Assembly: GCA_963920635.1 (NCBI GenBank)
Contig: OY987301.1
Coordinates: forward strand, 13,174,501 to 13,238,500
Source: Pseudeuparius sepicola
Taxonomy: Eukaryota > Arthropoda > Insecta > Coleoptera > Anthribidae
DNA length: 64,000 nt
Direction of reading: 5' to 3'
Part shown: piece by piece, positions 1-10,669 of the stretch
Layout: the number at the start of each line of letters is the position of its first letter
Numbering within the stretch: the first letter of the stretch is position 1
Position numbers and translations under genes: made by a program
The notes under the pieces: model-generated
What the model was told of the DNA's origin: nothing
What the model saw: only the letters and a program-made list of their open reading frames with translations
The model's database searches: none

Positions 1-1
1 T

Positions 2-1852
2 CGTAATTCTGAAATAGTGAGTAGTGGTGCATTGAGGAAATATAGGCGTTTTTATAGGTCTCAAGTACATAAAGCTAAGAAAAACGCAAATGACATGCAT
101 ATATCCAATTCTAGAAACAAAAATAAGGCAGTGTGGGATGTTATCAGGAATAACAATCCTAGGTCAAAGGAACAATCGTCGCCATCTCTTTCTGCCCAAG
201 ATTTTAATACACACTTTGCTACTATTGCTGATACTGTTAGACAGACTCTACCTAATAATGTCAGAGATCCACTCACCTACCTCCATGGAATTGATGGAGC
301 CGTTTCAAGTGCGGGCTTGACCTTTTCTTTTGATTCTGTTAGTATTAACGATGTAAGAAATGCTATGGCTGGGCTCAGTAATAGCCCTAGCAGGGATGTG
401 TATAATTTCAACATTAAAATTGTGAAAGCGTTAAAAAACTTAATTGTCTCTCCTCTGTGCAGATTGATTAATCAATGCATTGCTGGAAATGTTTTCCCTG
501 ACTGTCTTAAGATTGCTAGGGTTGTGCCCATCTTCAAAAAGGGGAATGTCTGCGAAGTTAACAATTATCGCCCAATCTCGATTGTGCCCATTTTTGGTAA
601 AATCTTTGAGCATCTATTGAACACACAACTGGTAAAGTATTTTGAGAATAACAACCTCTTTGCTCCAAACCAGTTTGGTTTCCGAACAGGAAAGTCGACT
701 TCGAGGGCTGTTCTAAGTTTGGTACAGCAGGTTCAGCGATCGTATGATGACAATAAGTTTGTACGGGTATGCTTTTACGACCTGACTAAGGCCTTTGATT
801 GTATTGACCATCAACTCTTGATTGAAAAACTGACCAGGTATAGCTTTAGCAGAGACAGTTCTCACTTGATTGGATCCTATCTTGGGGGTAGAAAGCAATA
901 TGTCTCGGCCAATGGTAGTAAGTCTGAATTGGTAGGTTTAAAATATGGAGTTCCCCAGGGCTCTATCCTGGGCCCAACACTGTTTTTAATTTACATAAAT
1001 GATATCACATTTATAGATAACCTCAATCTCGTCTTGTATGCAGATGACACAACTTCCATAAACATATCGGATGCTCCCAATACTGTCAACCAAAACGTTG
1101 ATGATTCTGGCTTTCGTATTGAGCAGTGGTTTCTTTCAAATCGCCTCTGCATGAATGCTGGTAAAACACAAATTCTAGATTTTTCCTTGAAACCTGCAAT
1201 CACTAACTTCAGCCCTGTTAGCTTTCTTGGATTGTATCTGGACAGCAGATTGTCGTGGGAAGAGCAAGTTAATCAACTTATTAAGAGGCTGAATAGAAAC
1301 ATGTACCTGATTCGTAATCTCCTAAACAATGTCTCAACCAAAGTACTTATGGACACCTACTATGGACATTTTCATTCTCACATAATGTATGGCATACTGC
1401 TGTGGGGCCATTGCCCACATGCCACAAGAGCGTTTGGTGTGCAAAGAAGATGTATCAGATTGATGGCGGGTATTGCATTTCGTGAACCTTGTAGAGACAA
1501 GTTTATCTCTTTTGGTATTCTTACTCTACCTAGTGTGTTCATACTCGAATGCCTTCTCTACCTAAAAAGCAACATTGATGACTTCAAAACAAACTCACAT
1601 TTTCATCATTATAACACTAGAGGAGGTGAACACCTGTGCATTCAATACCACAGGGTCAATAAAGCTAGAAGTGGTCATAATTACCATGCCATTAAATTCT
1701 ATAATGTGCTCCCCGAAGTTGTCAAAGAGCTACCCACAAAATTATTTAAATCTAAACTGAAAAGTTACTTAAAGTCTAAAGCTTTCTTTAGCATGGATGA
1801 ATTCCTTGTTGCAGACTTCAGTGATTTGTCGTTGTCAGTCATGGCAGGCTAA
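2..1852 (+). CDS. Partial LINE ORF2, reverse transcriptase (non-LTR retrotransposon)
   Basis: Reverse transcriptase of a non-LTR retrotransposon, which would copy its own RNA into a nicked chromosomal target. The frame is open to the left window edge and the apparent first codon near 17 is GTG, so the true start and any endonuclease domain lie outside. Counting from codon 17, the visible RT motifs are NYRPIS (about 183-188), QFGFR (219-223), DLTKAFDCIDH with the first catalytic Asp (255-265), GVPQGSILGP (311-320) and YADDT with the catalytic Asp pair (341-345). The roughly 270 residues after YADDT are the usual LINE thumb/C-terminal region. TAA stop at 1850-1852. The motifs resemble the Jockey/CR1 group of insect elements (BS-like); the clade is inference. 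There is no internal stop or frameshift, so this copy is fairly young. Confidence 0.95.
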   Translation, partial: RNSEIVSSGALRKYRRFYRSQVHKAKKNANDMHISNSRNKNKAVWDVIRNNNPRSKEQSSPSLSAQDFNTHFATIADTVRQTLPNNVRDPLTYLHGIDGAVSSAGLTFSFDSVSINDVRNAMAGLSNSPSRDVYNFNIKIVKALKNLIVSPLCRLINQCIAGNVFPDCLKIARVVPIFKKGNVCEVNNYRPISIVPIFGKIFEHLLNTQLVKYFENNNLFAPNQFGFRTGKSTSRAVLSLVQQVQRSYDDNKFVRVCFYDLTKAFDCIDHQLLIEKLTRYSFSRDSSHLIGSYLGGRKQYVSANGSKSELVGLKYGVPQGSILGPTLFLIYINDITFIDNLNLVLYADDTTSINISDAPNTVNQNVDDSGFRIEQWFLSNRLCMNAGKTQILDFSLKPAITNFSPVSFLGLYLDSRLSWEEQVNQLIKRLNRNMYLIRNLLNNVSTKVLMDTYYGHFHSHIMYGILLWGHCPHATRAFGVQRRCIRLMAGIAFREPCRDKFISFGILTLPSVFILECLLYLKSNIDDFKTNSHFHHYNTRGGEHLCIQYHRVNKARSGHNYHAIKFYNVLPEVVKELPTKLFKSKLKSYLKSKAFFSMDEFLVADFSDLSLSVMAG

Positions 1853-2069
1853 AATGTGATGTATGAGGCATCTGTATGTTGGTCTCCTTTTAATGTGTAA
1901 TCTCCACTAGTTTATATCCTATTCATTTTTTTTTTGTTGGATCATATTTATATAATTAACTAGGTTTTAGTGTGTATGTGTCATTTACTGCTTTTATCTT
2001 ATTTTATTCTCATTATTTTATGAATCTGACTTGTGAAAATACTACTATGTATGTATGGCATCAATAAAT

Positions 2070-2109
<40 letters not shown>

Positions 2110-2155
2110 TAATAATATAATAATAATATAATAATAATATAATAATAATAATAAT
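2070..2155 (+). repeat. (TAA)n microsatellite, LINE 3' tail
   Basis: AAT/TAA trinucleotides with occasional TAATATAA interruptions, directly after the LINE poly(A) signal. The open frames read through it (poly-Ile/Tyr) are not genes. Confidence 0.95.
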
Positions 2156-3685
2156 TTACATTTGGGAAATTATCAAGCAATAAATACCAATATTTCAAAT
2201 TACACGTGTTAAATTTAAATTTCAAATCTTTTGGAAAAGTGTATTTTTGAAATAAGTTTTTAACAGCACCCTGTATATTAGGTCTGACGTCATGTTCGAA
2301 TTCTTTGGAAAATTCTACATAAAATAAGTTTATTTTTTGAACCGTCAATTTGTTTCTAAAGTTACCATTAGTGATGACAGGTGGATAAAACCTTTTTTTA
2401 AATTAAATTATTTGAAAACTGCCTGTCATTTCGCAGTTTCAAATAGCGCAAAGATATTCTGGATGTAAAGACTTTTATTCAAAATTTCTCAAATATCCTA
2501 TTCAATATTAATAAATTTAACGTTGGCCAGTTGATACGTTGCATTTTAAAGTAAAATGAAAAATAGCATAATTACGTAATAATAATAAAAATGAACCAGA
2601 AAAAACTATTTCAATTGCCTATCTAGAATCTTGCCCACACAATTTCTCTAAAATATATTTTGCAAAGGGTAGGATCCGAAACTTGCCCTACTTTGTATAA
2701 AATTATGCAGGATTCTTAGATTTCGTGCATTTTAATCCTGATTTATTCAAAAATTCAAATAACATTAATACCATTAGGTATATCTTCTGCTTCTAATTCA
2801 TTCTAGAATTAACAACGTTATTATCCTAAAAGGATTATTAAGCAAGTTAGTAATAAAATGTATTGTTGGTAATTTCTAGTATTTCCTAACCTAACAAATT
2901 CAAAACATCTTCTTGTGGAATTCTTGGAAACATTTGAATGAATTTTAAATTTTGTAATTTGTTTTTTTGTAGAGAAGGGTATTAGCAAAGATCAAATATC
3001 GCATGATCTTTGGTATTAGGTAGACTTTATTTTTGGCACAAATATGCTCTAAACTTTTATGTAATTGTTCATAATCGATATTTTTTAATAATAAACAAAT
3101 CACGGTGAGTCTAGTTAGCAGACTTTAACAGTTTTGATAGAACACCAAAAAACTTCTATCTCTCCTCTTAAAAATGTTAAAGTTTTATTTTTACTTTTTA
3201 AAAATTTATTTAACCAAAAGTTGTTCAAAAGTTATATGGGCAACATACGACTACGGCATTGAAAGTTGAATGCACTCTAATCTAAGAGTTAGGACAAAAA
3301 AGGATCGCGGAATCTAGTTTAGGTATTCATGGATAATACTGTGAGCGAATTTAGTTCTTTTGGTTTCTAGAAAAACGCAACTTTCCAAATAAATTTTGTG
3401 CATGCGTCCAACATATCGAGGTTTGCCTAGTCCCGCCCTTTTGTGATTCCAATTAACCGGCGCTTTGTTTGAACTGGAGCCAGCGTTAGAACTTGTTATA
3501 CCAGAAATTTGCGTTAGTTTCGAAAAGCGTATGCCACCGGCCGGGCACTTTGCCGAGGACCTAAAAAAGAAGCAACAGTCGTTGTCGACATTTAGATTAA
3601 ACCGGTGGAAAATGCGGACAATCAGCAAAACAAAAATGGTTCCCTGTGAATTCTGAAACTATGGAGTAGGTACGCTTAAAGTACC
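2156..3685. other. Gene-free AT-rich spacer
   Basis: No recognisable gene. A CACCCTGTATA string near 2268 looks like a lone mariner-type end. The part around 3400-3620 is richer in CpG and has open frames on both strands that match nothing I know. The hAT target site lies at its right edge. Confidence 0.5.
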
Positions 3686-3856
3686 CACGGGCGTAGCCAG
3701 GATTTAGTTTTTGGGGGGGGGGTTAGTTTGAGAAGTAAATAAAACAACAAAAATATACTTACATGAAATTTAATATCTATATATTCATCCGAAAAACTAC
3801 GACATATTTATAAAGTTCTTAACTTTAAATGAAATGGATAAATTAATTTCGTTCCA

Positions 3857-4156
3857 TTAAAGAAGAAATCTTCGGCTTTTTCTTTTAAATATATCCACTA
3901 CTTCATCTGCATGAATTTCTGTTCCATAGTGAATGTTCATTAGAGCCAAACCATTAAGTCTGTTTTCACTTGTAGTGTTTCGTAAATAGTTTTTCAGTCT
4001 CCTTAGGCTCGAGAAAGACCTTTCTGGGGTAGCAGTGGATACAGGAATGGTAGCCAAGATTTGTAGTAATGTGTAAATATTAGGATAAAGGTTTTTATGG
4101 CACATATCTAGGCATTCCAAACTAGATTTCGGGGTAGGCAGTCTTCTTATCAGCAT
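3857..4156 (-). pseudogene. hAT transposase C-terminal dimerisation domain (remnant)
   Basis: The 99-residue frame ends with the classic hAT C-terminal dimerisation motif. VSTATPERSFSSLRRLKNYL starts at residue 39 and NRLNGLALMNIH ends near residue 76. In the family this segment holds transposase subunits together and completes the RNase H-like fold. It resembles ZMYM1-like and 52-kDa-repressor-like hAT proteins. The BED zinc finger and the catalytic Asp and Glu residues are absent, so it cannot act as a transposase. The first Met is arbitrary, because the upstream part was removed by internal deletion. It is enclosed by verified hAT ends, which supports the call. Confidence 0.9.
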
Positions 4157-4180
4157 GCAAGGTAGCTGAAGCTTTGATAG

Positions 4181-4363
4181 CTAAATCCAAATTTGTTTCT
4201 TTATTAGAAACCCCTTGACCTTGACTACACCACTTTTTCCAGTAGTCCATACCTTTAGGTTTATCACCCTTCCTTTTTTCCCCTCCATTTTTCGACAGTA
4301 ATAATGATTCACGTATCTAATCTTAACAAGGTCATCGAATAACAGCGCACTAAAATTACTCAC
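4181..4363 (-). pseudogene. Possible 5' coding remnant of the hAT transposase
   Basis: A 60-codon open frame lying between the promoter-like region and the dimerisation-domain remnant, in the same orientation. I recognise no domain in it (no BED finger cysteines in the right spacing). Its position is where the start of the transposase message would be, so it may be leader or N-terminal coding sequence left by the deletion. It could equally be a chance frame. Confidence 0.3.
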
Positions 4364-4476
4364 TTACACGGTACACTTAATTCTCTTCACTATTCGTTCA
4401 CCACTTTTCACTTTTATTCGCTTCGAGTTCGCATGGAACAATACTGCCGTAAGCGCGGTCACGCGCCGCGGCGCCG

Positions 4477-4531
4477 CTTATATAGCAGCCCAGTAGCCGT
4501 CCAGAAACTTCCACGAACTTCCACAAAGTTC
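4477..4531 (-). promoter_or_regulatory. Heat-shock-like promoter inside the hAT element
   Basis: On the minus strand CTATATAAG (4477-4485) is a strong TATA box. Just upstream of it are heat-shock factor half-sites: GAA 4504-4506, TTC 4509-4511, GAA 4515-4517, TTC 4519-4521 and TTC 4529-4531. The first two make a perfect nGAAnnTTCn; the others are off by one base in spacing. A start site about 30 bp past TATA would fall near 4450. It is followed by an A-rich leader rich in GTGAA and AGTGAA words, as in insect hsp70 leaders. The direction matches the transposase remnant. Inducibility is inference. Confidence 0.55.
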
Positions 4532-4800
4532 CGCTCATTTCGACCGAGGGGCGTGGCGAATAATCGAGAAACAACGCAAAGTGTCCCTACAATACAAAAT
4601 AGTTCGGCTGCAACTGCGTCTGCCTCTCGTCAAAAGATGGCGCTAGGCGCTACTATTACTACATATATTCAAACGTAATAATAATTTAACTCTTCACTCC
4701 TCGTATTTTTTCGGTATAATATTAGGTAATATTTTGCTTATTTCGTGGGGGGGGGTTGAACCCCCGAAACCCCTCCCTTGGCTACGCCCGTGAAAGTACC

Positions 4801-4956
4801 TACCTACCTATACGTACAAATGGACTAGTAGGTACAGAAAAAAAAAGAATTTTTTAAAGGTTTTTACTGGAGAACATTTGCATGATTTAATTAAACGCGC
4901 ACAAGCATGTGGTTGCTTCTGGGGTACTCCTAGTTTGGAGTATTGTGAGGGTGAGA

Positions 4957-5004
<48 letters not shown>

Positions 5005-5289
5005 GAGTCACAATGCGGCAGGGTCTGCCTTTTTAAAACATTTCGTTTTTATTTATATAATACTTGCTCCCTGCTTGGGGGTTTTGATCTTCTAAATTTA
5101 TAAACTAATTACACACTGTTGGTGTCAACTGTTTTTGCACCTACTATACGATAGAAACACAGGAAAATAAGCAGAAACTGCAAGTGTTTCTACGTCGAAA
5201 TTCTCTAAAATATAAAATGCAAAACGGCTTTACACAAGCTTTATACGGACACAACTTTGGAATCGATCAGAATTGCCCTATAATATAAT
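4801..5289. other. Gene-free spacer with an (ATT)n tract
   Basis: No gene seen. Contains the (ATT)n microsatellite at 4956-5004. Confidence 0.5.
4956..5004 (-). repeat. (ATT)n microsatellite, possible LINE tail on the minus strand
   Basis: About 16 ATT units. Read on the minus strand it is (AAT)n preceded by GTGACTC and AT-rich sequence, which could be the 3' tail of a short, dead LINE copy. No coding remnant confirms this. Confidence 0.85.
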
Positions 5290-5321
5290 CGTTGACTGAC
5301 GTATTAATACGTCAGTCAACG
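5290..5321. repeat. Perfect 32-bp palindrome
   Basis: Each arm is CGTTGACTGACGTATT and the centre lies between 5305 and 5306, with no loop. It contains two TGACGTA/TACGTCA half-sites resembling bZIP (CRE) sites. Confidence 0.95.
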
Positions 5322-6134
5322 CTATAATACTTGCCAACCTCAATGCAGGTTTGCCACATACACATTATGGTGTTTACAAATCAATGACATCAGGGGTGTT
5401 TCTAAGCAGATGGTTAAAATCTCTTTTTAAAAATTAAATTATAGGAAATTGGTTGTGCCTTTGCAGTTTCAAATATCACATCGATGGAAGAGCGTTTCAT
5501 CTCCCATATAAATTTCCATTAAGAAGAAAACATTGTCAAGTACCCTATTCTGGCGATAATATTTAAAGTATAGGTACTCTTTATATACAACGTTTTGTTG
5601 GAGATTCCATAATATCTACGGTACGCGCGTCGGAGAAGCGAGAAGCACATCTTTTAGGGCAATACAATCTAGTGTATTGAGGCAATTAGACTAATACTTC
5701 CCTAAAGTGGAATGCCTTAGTGCCTCGGATTAGCGGCACTTACCGTTAAAGGCTTGATGTAATTCATCTGTAATGCTCTTATTAACATTCGAGTAGGTAT
5801 ATCATTCCAACGCAATGTGCACATTGTAGTGACTATAGTTAATTAACAAAATATTATATATTTTGTATATTCACTCAATATACGAGATGAGTCTTTATAG
5901 TGCGTGCAAGGATGTTAAAAAGTGGTAAAGCTGAATCCCTGGCGCACGCCTATGAAGTTAAAACTCAAAAATAAAATTTCCGTTTTCTCACGAATTTTTG
6001 TGAGAAGTCTTGGGACCGCTGGCCTTGTCCCTTGTAATATATAAAATAATAATTTAAATTATATTAATTACATATTTATAACTTTATAGCAAATAACAAT
6101 TTAAAAAATTTTATATCTCATTTATTTTGAGTTT
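5322..6134. other. Gene-free AT-rich spacer
   Basis: No gene, tRNA or clear element end seen. A short CpG patch (ACGCGCGTCGGAG) sits near 5622. Confidence 0.5.
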
Positions 6135-6138
6135 TTAA

Positions 6139-6460
6139 GAGGGGGTTGCCAACAGACAAAGTGAGGTTAGATTTCGTATTTTTTTAAGTTGTATAGCATA
6201 AAATCTAATAACATTTTACCTGGCAAAAATTTAGTACTAACATTTCTGTCCTCATTTTAATCATAAGATCTTAAAAGTATATGCACTGGATTTATTATTT
6301 TCCCCAAGGTTTTCATAACCTATAAAACAAAACACTGCTCATAAGATGTTATGATTCAAATTAAGACAGAAATGTTTGTACTAAATTTTTGCCAGGTAAA
6401 ATGTGATTAGATTTTATGCTACACAACTTAAAAAAATACGAAATCTAACCTCACTTTCTC
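6139..6460 (+). mobile_element. TTAA-type palindromic MITE, copy B1
   Basis: Starts GAGGGGGTTGCC right after TTAA (6135-6138). Long inverted arms follow: the AAGTGAGGTTAGATTTCGTA segment near 6160 returns reversed near 6440. The right tip is degraded. Shares its whole length with copies at 7637, 46784 and 52817. Confidence 0.85.
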
Positions 6461-6571
6461 TGCACTCTCTCATGGCGTGCTCCAGAGGTTCAACTATACC
6501 TACCCCTCCCTGGTTAAAATCTTTGTACGCGTCAAAAAAACATCCATATGTTCATATTTGTTCATGTCTTA

Positions 6572-7527
6572 CAGGGACTCTTTTAAATAAGGGGACCCAG
6601 CATGTCACAGTCTATCATATAGGAAATGTGAAGCCTTGATGGGAAGTTTGTTTTCTGTTGATTCCAAGGAGACCACAAGGGGGCTGATACAAGGTTATGT
6701 TATATGTCAGTGTCCAACTGCCATCAGGTTTTATGTGACATGCCAGTGCCATAGATTCTAAAGGAGGCAAAATATTTCCCATCATAATTTCACAATTTTT
6801 AACTTTTCTAACTTCCAGATACTCAGATGTGTCAATTAAAGATCATTACGTGGGCATTACGTATAAGTAGGTAGTTCAAAACAAATCGTATTTCGAACAT
6901 TTTAAATTATTAAGCAGGTAGCTTCAGTCAGGTATTTTTTTAAAGAGTTTTTATCTACGACTACAAGTTTATTTTAAGTTTGTGAGATACCGTGGGAGAG
7001 AAATAAAATTACAAAAATTTATAATGAACACCGAGAAAAACTACATCATTAGAACTACTAGACCTAATCTTATTAGTCCATCCCGAAATCTTTGAAAGTT
7101 CTTTGGGTAGATACATTCAACAACGGAAGAAAGTTCAAGTATACATATTACAAATGGATTGAGGAACCTGGTAACAAGGTGCAATAGCGACAAATTCTTA
7201 AATAAGCAAAATCGGCACTACTGACTTACCATACTTACTACTTAAATTCGTGGAAATAATTGCTTGAAATCGATTTCAACTATAAAATAAATTTCTTTCA
7301 TTTGACAGTTGCCACATTCTGCATGTATACACAAAATTGTCAAGTCTAATTTTTAGAAATCATGGAAACCATTATTAATTTTTACTAACAGTCAAAGTAC
7401 CTGTTATATTCATAGATTCTCCAATAAAATGGCATATTTGGCATCACTGAGACCATTAGAATGAGGAAAGAATAGGCCTCACTTTGGAAACTATAATGCT
7501 GGGTCCCCTTACTTTAAAGAGTCCCTG
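6572..7527 (-). mobile_element. Non-autonomous hAT element (CAGGGACTC ends), long copy
   Basis: Inverted ends CAGGGACTCTTTTAAATAAG and, read inward on the right, CAGGGACTCTTTAAAGTAAG are flanked by identical 8-bp duplications ATGTCTTA (6564-6571 and 7528-7535). CAGGG ends and an 8-bp duplication are typical of hAT. It is the same family as 39289-39813, in opposite orientation, but carries about 430 extra bases in the middle (roughly 6840-7265). No transposase frame. Confidence 0.92.
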
Positions 7528-7636
7528 ATGTCTTATCTTTAATCAAAGCAAATAAGTATACAGGGTGTTCCGTAATGATGTGCCAAATGCCAATATTTGG
7601 AGGAAGTGTTCCTCTGCAAAGTTATTCCAGCCTTAA

Positions 7637-7953
7637 GAGGGGGTTGCCGACAGCGAAAGTGACGTTAGATTTCGTATTTTTTTAAGTTGTATAGCATAAA
7701 ATCTAATAACATTTTACGTGGCAAAAATTTAGTACAAACATCTCTGTCTTCATTTTAATCATAAGAACTTAAAAGCATATGCACTGGAATTATTATTTTC
7801 CCCAAGGTTTTCATAAACTATAAAACAAAGCATTGCTTGTAATATCTTATGATTAAAATGAAGACAGAGATGTTTGTACTAAATTTTTGCCAGGTAAAAA
7901 TAATAAAAAAAAATACGAAATCTAACGTCACTTTTGCTGGCGTCAACCCCCTC
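7637..7953 (+). mobile_element. TTAA-type palindromic MITE, copy B2 (complete)
   Basis: The best copy. GAGGGGGTTG at the left and CAACCCCCTC at the right are each directly flanked by TTAA (7633-7636 and 7954-7957), and the arms pair over most of the 317 bp. A TTAA duplication suggests mobilisation by a piggyBac- or Kolobok-type transposase (inference). A lone ACAGGGTGTTCC mariner-like end lies just upstream near 7560. Confidence 0.93.
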
Positions 7954-7957
7954 TTAA

Positions 7958-8684
7958 GAGCGACAAAAAATTTGGTTCTGTTTTTTTTTCTCAAAAACGA
8001 TTTAATCTGGAAACTTTAATTTTGGGACACTTTACCAGATAAGTTTATTACAGACTTTCTAGGATTTTAGGGGTTAATCTTCGTTTCAAAAACTGGACAC
8101 TTCACGTTGTCACTAACATATTTCACCGATCTGTCCGTGTAAACCAGAGGTGGAGGCAGACACAGACTTAAATAATTTCGAGGACGTATGACTGTCGTAG
8201 GCAGCAGACGCCCGCCCGTGCATAAATCATCATTACAATGTGTTTTATCATTCCGAGGTAAGAGCTCCGGGAAGCCGCCAACCGCCGCCGCCGGCGCACG
8301 TTTCTCCGGGGCTAATGGCGGATCCAAGTTCCACCGCCGAAGCGGATTTAGTAATGTTCGATGTTCGATGTCCGTACAAGGGAACCTTATTAAGGGCCCC
8401 GGTTTTTTTGAAAACCTGATAATACTGCCTGAGACATTCGTTGATTACGGCTTTCCGCGACATTATAAGTCGTAGCTAAACTTACCTTGGTGTAAAGATG
8501 CCCCGTTTGGGCGCACTCCGGTCCTGAAGTTTTAGTTTTAAAACGCTTTGTGTGTTATGAACGCCCAGCACGATTTTGATACAATTTGATTTCATGGCAT
8601 TGCTATAAAAAGCGCCAAAGCCTGTAGTAACAAAGTGTTGAAAGTGTCAAACTTCTACGCCACTGGAAATATCTGTTTCTGAAA
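7958..8684. other. Gene-free stretch with a CpG-rich patch
   Basis: 8190-8345 is GC- and CpG-rich (e.g. GCCGCCGCCGGCGC) against an AT-rich background. Open frames there overlap on both strands and show no domain or codon pattern I can support. A conserved non-coding element or an unrecognised exon is possible. Confidence 0.4.
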
Positions 8685-8984
8685 GTTAGTAATTTTGATT
8701 AAGCAACTCCTTCGTCATTAAATAGGTACTTCTGTCAAAACCCGATATTCCATTAGTTTTCGAGATATTCGACTTTCCGTGTTTTTAACCACTAACAATG
8801 TTTGCCGAAAATAATGAAGGGAACTAAAACCACCACAAGTTGATTATTTTATGAAGTATTTGGAAATGCATCTAAAAAAATAGGCAAAATATGTTAGTGC
8901 GTAAAAAAACACAGAAAGCCAAATATCTGAAATTATCCACTTTTGGCAGATGAAGAATGAGTTGCTTAATCAAAATTACTAATC
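8685..8984. repeat. Fold-back element, about 300 bp
   Basis: Outer arms GTTAGTAATTTTGATTAAGC (8685-) and its complement at 8951-8984, with a second paired block inside (8761-8797 with 8892-8929). Confidence 0.85.
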
Positions 8985-9066
8985 CTCAGAAAAACTTGCG
9001 TTCTCTATGATTATGGACCAATTCTCAGCACACCGTTACTAGACGGTTTTGAGTCCTTTTAATATG

Positions 9067-9930
9067 GACCGGGAGATAGTGACAGATTTTTGGGCGTGAT
9101 TTTACTCAGTATGCATTGCAAATTGCATTATGTGGCACATATTCTCACAATAATAAGGTATGAATCAGAGAGTCATCCTGCGGGTTCTTCATGTGAAAAA
9201 CTGAGTTTTCAATTATTCAAAAAATATGAGTTTTGATATGATTTTATACAGGCTGCCATGTGTTTTATAATGAAGTTCAATATAGAAAATTCCTCGGAAA
9301 ACCATAGGCATACCGTTAGGGTGGGTCCAAAGGGCTATTATTGCCACGTGATCTTGTATATTAATAATTAATTTTTCCACGTTTCTGAACAGGCTGCCAA
9401 TGAGAAGTATGCAAGTTCTTATTATGAAAATGCTGAAAAAAGGATGGTATACCTTTCGCGCATGTCCAAGTACACTTTACATCGAATAACTCGTTTAAAT
9501 GATTAAATAATATTCAATTTAAACAGTACTTGGACATGCGCGAAAGGTATGCCATCTTTTTTTCAGCATTTTCATAATAAGAACTTGCATACTTCTCATT
9601 GGCAGCCTGTTCAGAAACGTGGAAAAATTAATTATTAAAATACAAGATCACGTGGCAATAATAGCCCTTTGGACCCACCCTAACGGTATGCCTATGGTTT
9701 TCCGAGGAATTTTCTATTTTGAACTTCATTATAAAACACATGGCAGCCTGTATAAAATCGTATCAAAACGCATATTTTTCGAATAATTGAAAACTCAGTT
9801 TTTCACATGAAGAACCCAGGATGACTCTCTGATTCATACCTTATTATTGTGAGAATATGTGCCACATAATGCCCTTTGCAAGGCATACTGAGTAAAATCA
9901 CGTCCAAAAATCTGTCACTAACTCCCGGTC
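9067..9930. repeat. Long near-perfect fold-back, two arms of about 405 bp
   Basis: Arms 9067-9473 and 9526-9930 are inverted copies with few differences by eye and are separated by a 52-nt loop. No coding sequence. A transcript crossing it would form a long double-stranded hairpin. Confidence 0.95.
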
Positions 9931-10140
9931 TAATAGTAATGCTAGCAAGCCAAATTTCATCAAAATCGTGCAATGCTTTCAAAACTTATTTAAAACACAT
10001 AAAAGGTTTTAACATTAAACTTCAGGGCCGGATTACGTCCAAACGAGGCCTCTTTTCACTAAGGTACTTTTAGCTAAATCGACTTTTTTGAGCTAAGTAG
10101 GTACCCAAAATCTTGAAGAGTGTTATAAGATCTTTTAGGC

Positions 10141-10669
10141 CCACTTAAGATGGACTTCATTATTTATATCCTATATATTATTTTCGATTTTAGAAAAAAA
10201 GTTTCAAATACAATTTAAACAGTACGAAATCTTCCATTTGTATATTAGAAGAGAACTTTTTCACGATTCCAGGAAAATTCATAAATGACAAAATGACTAA
10301 CACTAAAAGAAGGAAATTTTGAACGTTAACTTAAAAAATAACTTCAACAATAATGTTTTTCCCAGCTTTCGGAGAATAAATCTACCCTGTGTTCTATCTA
10401 AGAATCTAGAATCTATATGAACTTATCTTTTATTGGCATAGCTACCAGGTAAAGGAAATGTAGGTATGCCAATAAAACATACTTTCTTGATTTCTATTTA
10501 CAGGTACATCCAAATATGAAAGTTGTATGGTGACCCGCACTTATGAGAGAAGCTGTATGTAAACTAATCTCGTATACTTGTAGAAGACTTCGTACTGTTT
10601 AAATTTTATTTGAAACTTATTTTCTAAAATCGGAAATACAAAAGATAAATAATGAAGTGAATAAGTGGG
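10141..10669. repeat. Inverted repeat with about 100-bp arms
   Basis: Left arm 10141-10240 and right arm 10572-10669 pair (e.g. CAATTTAAACAGTACGAA with TTCGTACTGTTTAAATT). The centre is unique and contains no gene. Confidence 0.85.

Larger units (their letters stand above)
1..2155 (+). mobile_element. LINE, 5' end outside window, with 3' UTR and (TAA)n tail
   Basis: The ORF is followed by a short AT-rich 3' UTR (1853-2069), an AATAAA poly(A) signal at 2063-2068, and at once a (TAA)n-type simple repeat to about 2155. A microsatellite tail directly after the poly(A) signal is typical of target-primed LINE insertions. The tail therefore marks the element's 3' end. A target duplication cannot be checked because the 5' end is missing. 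Confidence 0.88.
3686..4792 (-). mobile_element. hAT DNA transposon, internally deleted, with 8-bp target duplication
   Basis: The ends are inverted repeats (left CACGGGCGTAGCCAGG; right, read inward, CACGGGCGTAGCCAAGG). They are flanked by the identical 8-bp target duplication AAAGTACC at 3678-3685 and 4793-4800. G- or C-runs follow just inside each end. An 8-bp duplication plus the hAT dimerisation domain inside fixes the superfamily. At 1107 bp it is far shorter than an autonomous hAT element, so most of the transposase has been lost. Transcription would run on the minus strand from the promoter near 4480 to the C-terminal exon at 3857-4156. Confidence 0.93.

Noticed and set aside
2061..2348. 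Minus-strand frame of 95 codons
   Set aside because: Half of it is the (TAA)n microsatellite read as Tyr/Ile runs.
4433..4678. Plus-strand frame of 81 codons inside the hAT element
   Set aside because: It runs antisense through the promoter and heat-shock half-sites and has no domain.
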